Assembly: GCA_023427705.1 (NCBI GenBank)
Contig: JAEZAL010000188.1
Span: forward strand, 1 to 5,416
Reading direction: 5' to 3'
Source of the DNA: Bacillota bacterium
Lineage (GTDB): Bacteria > Bacillota > Clostridia > Clostridiales > Clostridiaceae
DNA: 5,416 bases
In this document: positions 1-5,416 of the stretch, one piece after another
How the letters are laid out: each line of letters starts with the position of its first letter
How positions within the stretch are numbered: the stretch's first letter is position 1
The notes under the pieces: generated by a model
Databases searched by the model: none
What the model was told of the DNA's origin: nothing
What the model saw: the letters and a program-made list of their open reading frames with translations, nothing else
Translations under genes and position numbers: made by a program

Positions 1-321
1 GATGAAGCAAGTATGATAACAGGGTCTATTGGAATGTTACCTTCAGCTTCTTTAGGAGAAGGAAAACTTGGAATGTATGCACCTATACATGGAAGTGCAC
101 CAGATATAGCAGGCAAAGGGAGAGCTAATCCTTTAGCAACTATACTTTCTGCAGCAATGATGCTAAGGTATAGCTTTAATTTAGAAGATGAAGCAAAGGT
201 TATAGAAGAAGCAGTAGTTAGGGTTTTAGAAGAGGGATATAGAACAGGGGATATAATGAGTGACGGAATGAAGCTAGTTGGAACTAGTGAGATAGGGAAA
301 TTAGTATTGAAGAATATATAA
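1..321 (+). CDS. leuB: 3-isopropylmalate dehydrogenase, C-terminal part (5' end outside window)
   Basis: LeuB oxidises and decarboxylates (2R,3S)-3-isopropylmalate to 2-ketoisocaproate with NAD+, the third step of leucine synthesis, in the cytoplasm. The window opens in frame at an Asp codon and reads 106 residues to a TAA at 319-321. Family LeuB is about 350-360 residues, so roughly 250 N-terminal residues lie outside. The first visible residue should be the last Asp of the family motif GDILSDEAS, a metal ligand. It is followed by TGSIGMLPSASLG and HGSAPDIAGKGRANP (window residues 30-44). The Asp of HGSAPD (residue 35) is the position that selects NAD over NADP in this family. The 'PSASLGEG' and 'HGSAPDIAGKG' wording fits LeuB better than isocitrate or tartrate dehydrogenases. 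The Met codon at 13 is internal, not a start. Only 17 bases separate it from ilvD, so the two are cotranscribed. Confidence 0.96.
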   Translation, partial: DEASMITGSIGMLPSASLGEGKLGMYAPIHGSAPDIAGKGRANPLATILSAAMMLRYSFNLEDEAKVIEEAVVRVLEEGYRTGDIMSDGMKLVGTSEIGKLVLKNI

Positions 322-324
322 AAT

Positions 325-332
325 GAGAGGTG
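325..332 (+). promoter_or_regulatory. Ribosome binding site of ilvD
   Basis: The purine-rich GAGAGGTG lies 6 bases before the ATG at 339 and decides that start. The GTG at 330-332 is part of this site, so a start there would have no upstream Shine-Dalgarno at proper distance. A second GAGGAG at 341-346 sits before an in-frame ATG at 354, but a start there would remove the conserved MRSD N-terminus. Confidence 0.75.
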
Positions 333-338
333 AAATAT

Positions 339-1997
339 ATGAGGAGTGACGTAATGAAAAAAGGCCCCCAAAGGGCACCACATAGGTCTTTATTAAAGGC
401 AACAGGTTTGACAGATGAGGAAATAAATAAACCATTAATAGGTGTTGTAACTTCACAAAATGATATAATTGCAGGTCATATAAACTTAGATAAAATAGTT
501 GAATCTGTTAAAAAAGGAGTGCTAATAGCTGGAGGAACTCCAATAGTATTTCCAACCATAGGTGTTTGTGATGGAATTGCAATGGGACATGAAGGGATGA
601 GGTATTCCTTAGTTACTAGAGAATTAATAGCAGATACTATTGAATGCATGGTTAAGGCACACGCATTTGATGCCTTAGTAATGATTCCAAATTGTGATAA
701 GATTGTGCCAGGAATGATGATGGCTGCCTTAAGACTTAATATACCAGCAATAGTTATCAGTGGAGGACCAATGCTAGCAGGTAAGTTCAAGGGTAAAGAT
801 GTATCACTTTCAACGATATTTGAAGCAGTCGGTGCATTTGAAAATGGTACTATGCTAGAAGGTGATTTATGTGATATGGAAAATAAAGCGTGTCCAACAT
901 GTGGATCATGTTCTGGAATGTTTACAGCTAATTCAATGAACTGTTTAGCAGAAGTATTAGGATTAGGGTTACCTGGAAATGGAACAATACCAGCAGTATA
1001 TTCAGAAAGAATGAGACTTGCTAAATATGCAGGGATGAGAATAATGGATTTATTAGAAAAGGATATTAAACCAAGAGATATAGTTAATGAAAGAGCTATA
1101 AGAAATGCATTAACTGTAGATATGGCTTTAGGATGTTCAACTAATAGTGTTCTTCATTTAACAGCAATTGCTAATGAAGCAAAAGTTGATTTAAATCTAG
1201 ATATGATAAATGAAGTATCAGAAATAACACCTAATCTTTGTAGATTAGCACCAGCTTCAGATACTCATATTGAGGAATTATATTGGGCTGGAGGAATTCA
1301 GGCAGTTATGAAGGAGCTTTCAAAGAAAGATCTTTTAGATTTAGATTGTGTAACAGTTACATCAAAAACTCATAAGGAAAACTTAGAGGGAGTAGAAGTT
1401 CTTGATTACAATGTTATTAAGAGTATAGAGGAGCCATTTAGTTCAACTGGTGGTATAAGGGTATTAAAAGGGAATTTAGCAGCAGATGGAGCAGTAGTTA
1501 AAAAATCAGCAGTATTAGAAGAAATGCTAGTGCATAAGGGGCCAGCAAGAGTATTTGATTTAGAAGAAGATGCAATAGAAGCTATTCTTTCTAAGAAGAT
1601 AGTTAAAGGTGATGTAGTAGTAATAAGATATGAAGGACCTAAGGGTGGTCCAGGTATGAGAGAAATGTTATCACCAACATCAGCAATTGCAGGAATGGGA
1701 TTAGATAAATATGTAGCATTAATAACTGATGGAAGATTTAGTGGAGCCACTAAAGGAGCTGCAATAGGGCATATTTCTCCAGAAGCAGCTGAAGGTGGAG
1801 TTATAGGGTTAGTAGAAGAAGGAGATATTATTTCAATAGATATACCAAATGGGAAATTAGAATTATTAGTAGATGATGAAGTTTTAGAAGAAAGAAGAAA
1901 GAACTTCAAACCACTACCACCAAAGGTAACAGAAGGGTATTTAGCAAGATACGCTAAACTAGTAAGTTCAGCTAGCACAGGGGCAATACTAAAGTAA
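339..1997 (+). CDS. ilvD: Dihydroxy-acid dehydratase
   Basis: IlvD dehydrates 2,3-dihydroxyisovalerate and 2,3-dihydroxy-3-methylvalerate to the keto acids that are transaminated to valine and isoleucine. The protein is 552 residues from ATG 339, the normal bacterial length (550-620). An open frame extends to GTG 330, but the Shine-Dalgarno and the conserved MRSD opening favour 339. Visible motifs, numbered from 339: CDGIAMGHEGM from Cys77; PNCDK with Cys119, Asp120 and Lys121 (family Fe-S ligand, Mg ligand and carbamylated Lys); CPTCGSCSGMFTANSM at 185-200, where Cys191 is the expected Fe-S ligand; GPKGGPGMREM at 433-443 with Glu442 as likely Mg ligand; DGRFSGATKG at 464-473 with Ser468 as the expected catalytic base. 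The early segment NDIIAGHINL (41-50) resembles the E. coli form and lacks the extra Cys found there in [2Fe-2S] family members, so an oxygen-sensitive [4Fe-4S] cluster is inferred. It sits 17 bases after leuB and 170 bases before ilvB in the same operon. Confidence 0.98.
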   Translation: MRSDVMKKGPQRAPHRSLLKATGLTDEEINKPLIGVVTSQNDIIAGHINLDKIVESVKKGVLIAGGTPIVFPTIGVCDGIAMGHEGMRYSLVTRELIADTIECMVKAHAFDALVMIPNCDKIVPGMMMAALRLNIPAIVISGGPMLAGKFKGKDVSLSTIFEAVGAFENGTMLEGDLCDMENKACPTCGSCSGMFTANSMNCLAEVLGLGLPGNGTIPAVYSERMRLAKYAGMRIMDLLEKDIKPRDIVNERAIRNALTVDMALGCSTNSVLHLTAIANEAKVDLNLDMINEVSEITPNLCRLAPASDTHIEELYWAGGIQAVMKELSKKDLLDLDCVTVTSKTHKENLEGVEVLDYNVIKSIEEPFSSTGGIRVLKGNLAADGAVVKKSAVLEEMLVHKGPARVFDLEEDAIEAILSKKIVKGDVVVIRYEGPKGGPGMREMLSPTSAIAGMGLDKYVALITDGRFSGATKGAAIGHISPEAAEGGVIGLVEEGDIISIDIPNGKLELLVDDEVLEERRKNFKPLPPKVTEGYLARYAKLVSSASTGAILK

Positions 1998-2061
1998 TGA
2001 AAGAATGAAAGAATGAGAAAATGGAGAATTAATGAATAATGTAAAATGTAGAATTATGGAA

Positions 2062-2080
2062 TAAACTCCAAAGGAGTTTA
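2062..2080 (+). other. Hairpin 1 of the ilvD-ilvB intergenic region
   Basis: This is a perfect 8-bp stem, TAAACTCC at 2062-2069 with GGAGTTTA at 2073-2080, closed by an AAA loop. It is followed by a run of A, not T, so it is not a + strand intrinsic terminator. The 3' arm holds an AAGGAG sequence that looks like a ribosome binding site, but no ATG follows within usable distance. Confidence 0.7.
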
Positions 2081-2088
2081 AAAAAATA

Positions 2089-2111
2089 ATAATTCAGCTT
2101 TGCTGAATTAT
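2089..2111 (+). other. Hairpin 2 of the ilvD-ilvB intergenic region
   Basis: This is a perfect 10-bp stem, ATAATTCAGC at 2089-2098 with GCTGAATTAT at 2102-2111, closed by a TTT loop. A T-rich stretch (TTTTTCATTTTTCATT) begins about 8 bases later, too far for a standard intrinsic terminator, though it could cause weak pausing. Read on the minus strand, the stem is followed by ATTATTTTTT, a closer match to a terminator, but no minus-strand gene is present. The 5' arm can also pair with GAATTAT at 2051-2057. Confidence 0.7.
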
Positions 2112-2154
2112 ATTCACAATTTTTCATTTTTCATTATACATTTTACATTAAAAA

Positions 2155-2162
2155 GAGGGGGG
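2155..2162 (+). promoter_or_regulatory. Ribosome binding site of ilvB
   Basis: GAGGGGGG lies 5 bases before the ATG at 2168. The run of six G departs from the usual GGAGG but gives strong complementarity to the pyrimidine-rich 16S tail. It is similar to the AGGGGGT that precedes ilvC, and it lies just outside the repeat element. Confidence 0.7.
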
Positions 2163-2167
2163 TATTT

Positions 2168-3838
2168 ATGATCATAACAGGAGCAGAAATTTTAATAAAA
2201 TCCCTTTTAGATGAGGGTGTTGATACGATATTTGGGTATCCAGGAGGAGCTGTTTTAAATATATATGATGAGCTTTATAAATACAGAGATAAGATTACTC
2301 ATATTTTAACTGCTCATGAACAGGGAGCTTCTCATGCTGCAGATGGATATGCAAGGGCTACTGGGAAGGTTGGTGTTTGTTTAGCTACATCAGGACCAGG
2401 GGCAACTAATTTAGTTACTGGTATTGCTACTGCATATATGGATTCTATTCCGATGGTTGCTATTACAGGAAATGTAACTAAGCCATTATTAGGAAAGGAT
2501 AGCTTCCAAGAAGTAGATATTACAGGAATTACAATGCCAATAACTAAGCATAATTATATTGTTAAAGATATTAACGATTTGCAGAGAATAGTAAAGGAAG
2601 CCTTTTATATAGCAAAAGAAGGAAGGCCAGGACCAGTATTAATAGATATACCTAAAGATATAACACAAGCTAAAGCAATATATGAACCAATAGTTCCTAA
2701 AGAAGTTAAAAGAAAAACTAAGCATATAACAAAGGAAGCATTAGACAGTGTAGCAAAATTAATTAATGAAGCAGAAAATCCATTTATATATGCTGGAGGA
2801 GGAGTAGTTGCATCAGGAGCTTATGAAGAGCTTCAAGAAATAGTTAATAAAATAAATTCTCCAATTGCAACATCTCTTATGGCTATGTCATCCTTCCCAT
2901 ATAATCATCCATTATTTACTGGGATGATAGGAATGCATGGAAGTAAGGCTTCTAATATATTAGCAAGTAATTGTGATTTATTAATTAATCTTGGTGCAAG
3001 ATTTAGTGATAGGGTTATAAGTAATAATAATCAGATTAAAAATGCAAAGATAATTCATATAGATGTAGACCCAGCAGAAATAAATAAAAATGTAAAGGTA
3101 GATGCCTTTGTAGTAGGAGATTTAAAAATTGTTCTTCAAAGATTAATTCCACTTCTTAAAGAAAAGAAGAATGAAGAATGGCTTGAAAAAATGAGAGAGC
3201 TAAAGGCTTTAAATGTGGAAGATACCTCTGAAACAGGGGAATTAACTCCAGAATTTTTATTTGGAAAATTAAGCCAATTAGATGATGGAAGTTTTGTTCT
3301 TACAACGGAAGTTGGACAACACCAAATGTGGGCTTCACAATTCTTTAAATTCAAGACACCTAGAACATTCATATCATCGGGTGGACTTGGAACTATGGGA
3401 TATGGGTTAGGGGCTTCAATAGGAGCTCAAATGGCATTAAAGGATAAGCAAGTAATTAATATTGCTGGTGATGGAAGTTTTGGAATGAACTGCAATGAGT
3501 TAGCTACAGCAGCAAAAAATAAGTTACCAATAATAGTTATAATAGTAAATAATAATTCATTAGGTATGGTTAGACAGTGGCAAAACTTTTTCTATGAAGG
3601 AAGATATTCATCAACCACTTTAAATAGCACTACAGACTTTGTTAAAGTAGCTGAAGCATTTGGTGGAAAAGGATATAGAGTTTTTGAAAAAGAAGAACTT
3701 GAGCCAGTTTTAAGAAAAGCTTTAGAGTATAAGGGGCCTGTTGTAATAGATTATGTAATACACAATGATAAAAAAGTATTTCCTATGGTTGCACCAGGTG
3801 CACCAATTAATGAAATAATAGATGAGGAAGATGTATAA
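2168..3838 (+). CDS. ilvB: Acetolactate (acetohydroxyacid) synthase, large catalytic subunit
   Basis: This thiamine-diphosphate enzyme condenses pyruvate with a second pyruvate or with 2-ketobutyrate, the first common step of valine, leucine and isoleucine synthesis. The 556 residues match the usual length of about 550-600. The N-terminal PYR domain (about 1-165) carries the catalytic Glu51 in AHEQGASHAADGYAR and the TSGPGATNL motif. The central domain (about 190-325) has GARFSDRV (276-283), which corresponds to the FAD-contacting RFDDR motif. The C-terminal PP domain (about 365-530) shows the ThDP motif GDGS (434-437) ending at the Asn run 461-463, then MVRQWQ with Trp471, the conserved herbicide-site Trp. 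The RFxDR motif and the MVRQWQ motif point to the anabolic FAD-dependent enzyme rather than catabolic AlsS. No regulatory subunit gene (ilvN/ilvH) follows; ilvC begins 20 bases downstream. Confidence 0.97.
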   Translation: MIITGAEILIKSLLDEGVDTIFGYPGGAVLNIYDELYKYRDKITHILTAHEQGASHAADGYARATGKVGVCLATSGPGATNLVTGIATAYMDSIPMVAITGNVTKPLLGKDSFQEVDITGITMPITKHNYIVKDINDLQRIVKEAFYIAKEGRPGPVLIDIPKDITQAKAIYEPIVPKEVKRKTKHITKEALDSVAKLINEAENPFIYAGGGVVASGAYEELQEIVNKINSPIATSLMAMSSFPYNHPLFTGMIGMHGSKASNILASNCDLLINLGARFSDRVISNNNQIKNAKIIHIDVDPAEINKNVKVDAFVVGDLKIVLQRLIPLLKEKKNEEWLEKMRELKALNVEDTSETGELTPEFLFGKLSQLDDGSFVLTTEVGQHQMWASQFFKFKTPRTFISSGGLGTMGYGLGASIGAQMALKDKQVINIAGDGSFGMNCNELATAAKNKLPIIVIIVNNNSLGMVRQWQNFFYEGRYSSTTLNSTTDFVKVAEAFGGKGYRVFEKEELEPVLRKALEYKGPVVIDYVIHNDKKVFPMVAPGAPINEIIDEEDV

Positions 3839-3858
3839 ATAATAGGGGGTTAGAAAAA

Positions 3859-4863
3859 ATGGCAAAAATGTATTATGAAAAAGACACAAATTTAGAATTA
3901 CTAAAGGGGAAAAAGGTTGCAATAATTGGATATGGTAGCCAAGGACATGCATATGCACTAAATTTAAAAGAAAGTGGAGTAGATGTTGTAGTTGGTCTTT
4001 ATAATGGAAGTAAATCGTGGAAAAGAGCTGAAGAGGCTGGTTTAGAAGTAGCAACAGTTTCAGAAGCATCAAAGGCAGCAGATATTATAATGATTTTACT
4101 ACCAGATGAAAAGCAAGCACAAGTTTATAAATCAGAAATAGCACCTAATTTAGAAGCAGGAAATGCTTTAGTATTTGCACACGGATTTAATATTCATTAT
4201 GGACAAATAGTGCCTCCATCAGATGTAGATGTATTTATGTGTGCTCCTAAGGGACCAGGACATATGGTAAGAAGAACTTACACAGAAGGATCAGGAGTTC
4301 CATGTTTAATAGCTGTATATCAAGATGCAACAGGAAATGCTAGAGATTTAGCTTTAGCGTATTCTAATGGAGTAGGTGGAGCAAGAGCAGGGGTTTTAGA
4401 AACTACATTTAAGGATGAAACAGAAACAGACTTATTTGGAGAGCAAGCAGTTCTTTGTGGAGGATGTACAGCTCTTATAAAAGCAGGTTTTGAAACTTTA
4501 GTAGAAGCAGGATATGCTCCAGAAAATGCATATTTTGAATGCTTACATGAAATGAAGTTAATTGTTGATTTACTATATCAAGGTGGTATGGAAATGATGA
4601 GATATTCAATATCTGATACTGCCGAATATGGTGATTATATGGTTGGAGATAGAATAGTAACAGATGAAACAAAGAAAGAAATGAAGAAAGTATTAAAAGA
4701 AATCCAAGATGGAACTTTTGCAAAGAACTGGTTATTAGAAAACCAAGTTGGAAGACCTATGTTTAATGCAAGAAGAAGGATGGAAGCAGAACATCCAATC
4801 GAAAAAGTTGGTAAAGAACTTAGAGAAATGATGAGCTGGATAGATACTAAGAAATTAGATTAA
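3859..4863 (+). CDS. ilvC: Ketol-acid reductoisomerase, class I
   Basis: IlvC shifts the alkyl group of 2-acetolactate or 2-aceto-2-hydroxybutyrate and reduces the product with NAD(P)H, giving the substrates of IlvD. At 334 residues it is a short class I enzyme with one C-terminal knotted domain, unlike the duplicated class II form of E. coli. The Rossmann motif GYGSQG spans residues 24-29. Catalytic and metal residues are all present: His108 (AHGF), Lys131 (APKGPGH), Asp191 and Glu195 (DLFGEQ), Glu227 and Glu231 (YFECLHE), and Ser252 (YSISD). The cofactor loop reads GLYNGSKSW (46-54): the two Ser of the NADPH-type loop are kept, but a Tyr stands where many relatives have Arg. AGGGGGT at 3844-3850 lies 8 bases before the ATG; a later in-frame ATG at 3868 has no comparable site. 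The gene is last in the operon and is followed by a strong terminator. Confidence 0.98.
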   Translation: MAKMYYEKDTNLELLKGKKVAIIGYGSQGHAYALNLKESGVDVVVGLYNGSKSWKRAEEAGLEVATVSEASKAADIIMILLPDEKQAQVYKSEIAPNLEAGNALVFAHGFNIHYGQIVPPSDVDVFMCAPKGPGHMVRRTYTEGSGVPCLIAVYQDATGNARDLALAYSNGVGGARAGVLETTFKDETETDLFGEQAVLCGGCTALIKAGFETLVEAGYAPENAYFECLHEMKLIVDLLYQGGMEMMRYSISDTAEYGDYMVGDRIVTDETKKEMKKVLKEIQDGTFAKNWLLENQVGRPMFNARRRMEAEHPIEKVGKELREMMSWIDTKKLD

Positions 4864-4877
4864 AAAAAATAAAAATT

Positions 4878-4918
4878 AAAAAGGAATTCGGTATTATAGC
4901 TGAATTCCTTTTTCTTTC
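4878..4918 (+). terminator. Intrinsic terminator after ilvC
   Basis: A perfect 12-bp stem pairs AAAAAGGAATTC (4878-4889) with GAATTCCTTTTT (4902-4913). It is extended inward by G-U, G-C and U-G pairs to an ATTATA loop. The T-rich tail CTTTTTCTTT gives the U-tract, and an A-rich stretch precedes the stem, so it could also work on the minus strand. It begins 14 bases after the ilvC stop and ends the branched-chain operon. Confidence 0.9.
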
Positions 4919-4928
4919 CAGTCTAAAA

Positions 4929-4961
4929 TTTACACATTATGTTTTAAGTTTATGCTAAAAT
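4929..4961 (+). promoter_or_regulatory. Probable vegetative promoter of the prenyltransferase gene
   Basis: The best -10 is TAAAAT at 4956-4961, five of six matches to TATAAT, preceded by TG at 4953-4954 with one base between: an extended -10. A TTTACA at 4929-4934 resembles a -35 but lies 21 bases away. With TATGCT (4951-4956) as -10 instead, the spacing would be 16. Transcription would start near 4968, giving a leader of about 25 bases. The position between a terminator and a strong ribosome binding site supports a promoter here; the exact boxes are inferred. Confidence 0.55.
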
Positions 4962-4992
4962 ATGAAATATAAGTAAACTGGAGGAGGAAATA

Positions 4993-5416
4993 ATGAATAT
5001 TATAAGTTTTTTGAAATTAGTGGAAATACAAACAAAAGTAGCAAGTGTTATTCCATATTTATTAGGAACTTTCTATGCTTTATACAGATATGACAACTTT
5101 AATGTGAAAAATGCAATTATAATGTTTTTATCAATGATAATATTTGATATGACTACAACAGCAATAAATAATTATATTGATTACTCTAAAGCAATTAAAA
5201 AAGAAGGATACGGATATGAAACTCATAATGCAATAGTAAGCTATGGTTTAAATCCAAAAGCAGTAAGAATATTAATTTTAGCTATGTTAATTATAGCTGC
5301 ATCTTTAGGATTATTATTAGTTAAAAATACGAATATAATAGTACTATTAATTGGAGCAATATCCTTTGTAATAGGAATTATATATTCTTTTGGTCCTATT
5401 CCAATATCAAGAACTC
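4993..5416 (+). CDS. UbiA-family prenyltransferase, MenA-like (3' end outside window)
   Basis: UbiA proteins are integral membrane enzymes that move a polyprenyl chain from its diphosphate onto an aromatic or other acceptor; MenA does so with 1,4-dihydroxy-2-naphthoate in menaquinone synthesis. Here 141 codons are visible, about half of a typical protein of 290-310 residues, with no stop before the edge. GGAGGAGG at 4980-4987 lies 5 bases before the ATG. Hydrophobic segments appear near residues 16-34, 41-58, 93-110 and 114-132. The region equivalent to the family NDxxDxxxD motif reads NNYIDYSKA (59-67), so Asn59 and Asp63 are kept but the second position is Asn and the last is Ala. It is followed by EGYGYETHNA and, near the edge, YSFGPIPISRT, the kind of segment seen in MenA-type proteins. 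It forms its own transcription unit after the ilvC terminator. The substrate is uncertain because many clostridia lack menaquinone; the UbiA family call is firmer than the MenA function. Confidence 0.82.
   Translation, partial: MNIISFLKLVEIQTKVASVIPYLLGTFYALYRYDNFNVKNAIIMFLSMIIFDMTTTAINNYIDYSKAIKKEGYGYETHNAIVSYGLNPKAVRILILAMLIIAASLGLLLVKNTNIIVLLIGAISFVIGIIYSFGPIPISRT

Larger units (their letters stand above)
1998..2150 (+). repeat. Repeat-rich intergenic element between ilvD and ilvB (MITE-like, inferred)
   Basis: This gap is far longer than the 17 and 20 bases at the other two gene junctions of the operon. It starts with an 8-base tandem motif, TGAAAGAA at 1998-2005 and 2006-2013, with a degenerate third unit at 2014. 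A 14-base perfect inverted repeat follows, TAATGTAAAATGTA at 2037-2050 and its complement at 2137-2150. Two short perfect hairpins lie between the arms (2062-2080 and 2089-2111). The right flank is T-rich (TTTTTCATTTTTCATT) and resembles the complement of the left AATGAAA-type flank. No protein of useful length is encoded. The architecture looks like a small non-coding intergenic repeat, of a style I recall from clostridial genomes. One copy in one window cannot prove dispersal, and no clear target-site duplication is visible. Confidence 0.5.

Noticed and set aside
13..15. ATG at 13 as a gene start
   Set aside because: The frame is open to the window edge and the residues before it (DEAS) continue the LeuB GDILSDEAS motif, so the Met is internal.
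330..338. GTG at 330 as the ilvD start
   Set aside because: The GTG is within the Shine-Dalgarno sequence itself, and the ATG at 339 gives correct spacing and the family-typical MRSD N-terminus.
1406..1978. Long minus-strand open frame opposite ilvD (190 codons)
   Set aside because: It is antisense to conserved IlvD coding sequence and its Ser/Pro/Ile-rich product matches no family I know. The other minus-strand frames opposite ilvB and ilvC are rejected for the same reason.
2032..2064. A 10-codon ORF (MNNVKCRIME) with a GGAG at 2023-2026, as a possible leader peptide before ilvB
   Set aside because: It has no run of Leu, Val or Ile codons, which an attenuator peptide for this pathway would need, and it lies inside the repeat-like element. 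No standard terminator follows.
2089..2135. Intrinsic terminator between ilvD and ilvB
   Set aside because: The stem at 2089-2111 has low GC content and its T-rich stretch starts about 8 bases later, interrupted by C and A. At most a weak pause is plausible.
1998..2167. T-box riboswitch ahead of ilvB
   Set aside because: No AGGGTGGNACCGCG-like T-box sequence and no intrinsic terminator of the usual type; 170 bases is also short for a complete T-box leader.

Overview
The window comes from a very AT-rich, low-GC Gram-positive bacterium, most likely a Clostridium sensu stricto or close relative. The reasons are the strong preference for A/T-ending codons (aga for Arg, tta for Leu, ata for Ile), the strong purine-rich ribosome binding sites, the clostridial look of the proteins, and the gene order leuB-ilvD-ilvB-ilvC.

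Layout, all on the + strand: the 3' end of leuB (1-321); ilvD (339-1997); a 170-base intergenic stretch (1998-2167) holding tandem and inverted repeats and two compact hairpins; ilvB (2168-3838); ilvC (3859-4863); a strong intrinsic terminator (4878-4918); a probable promoter (4929-4961); and the first 141 codons of a UbiA-family prenyltransferase (MenA-like), which runs off the right edge.

The first four genes form the tail of a branched-chain amino acid operon. IlvB makes acetolactate or acetohydroxybutyrate, IlvC isomerises and reduces these to dihydroxy acids, and IlvD dehydrates them to the 2-keto acid precursors of valine and isoleucine. LeuB acts on the leucine branch that leaves from 2-ketoisovalerate. 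The operon promoter and any attenuator or T-box leader must lie upstream of the window. The terminator after ilvC marks the operon end, and the prenyltransferase is a separate transcription unit with its own promoter and a near-consensus ribosome binding site.

I see no wholly new system here; the genes are ordinary biosynthetic genes. The points worth a second look are the repeat-like element between ilvD and ilvB, the absence of an ilvN/ilvH regulatory subunit gene between ilvB and ilvC, a Tyr at a usually basic cofactor-loop position in IlvC, and an atypical Asp motif in the MenA-like protein.
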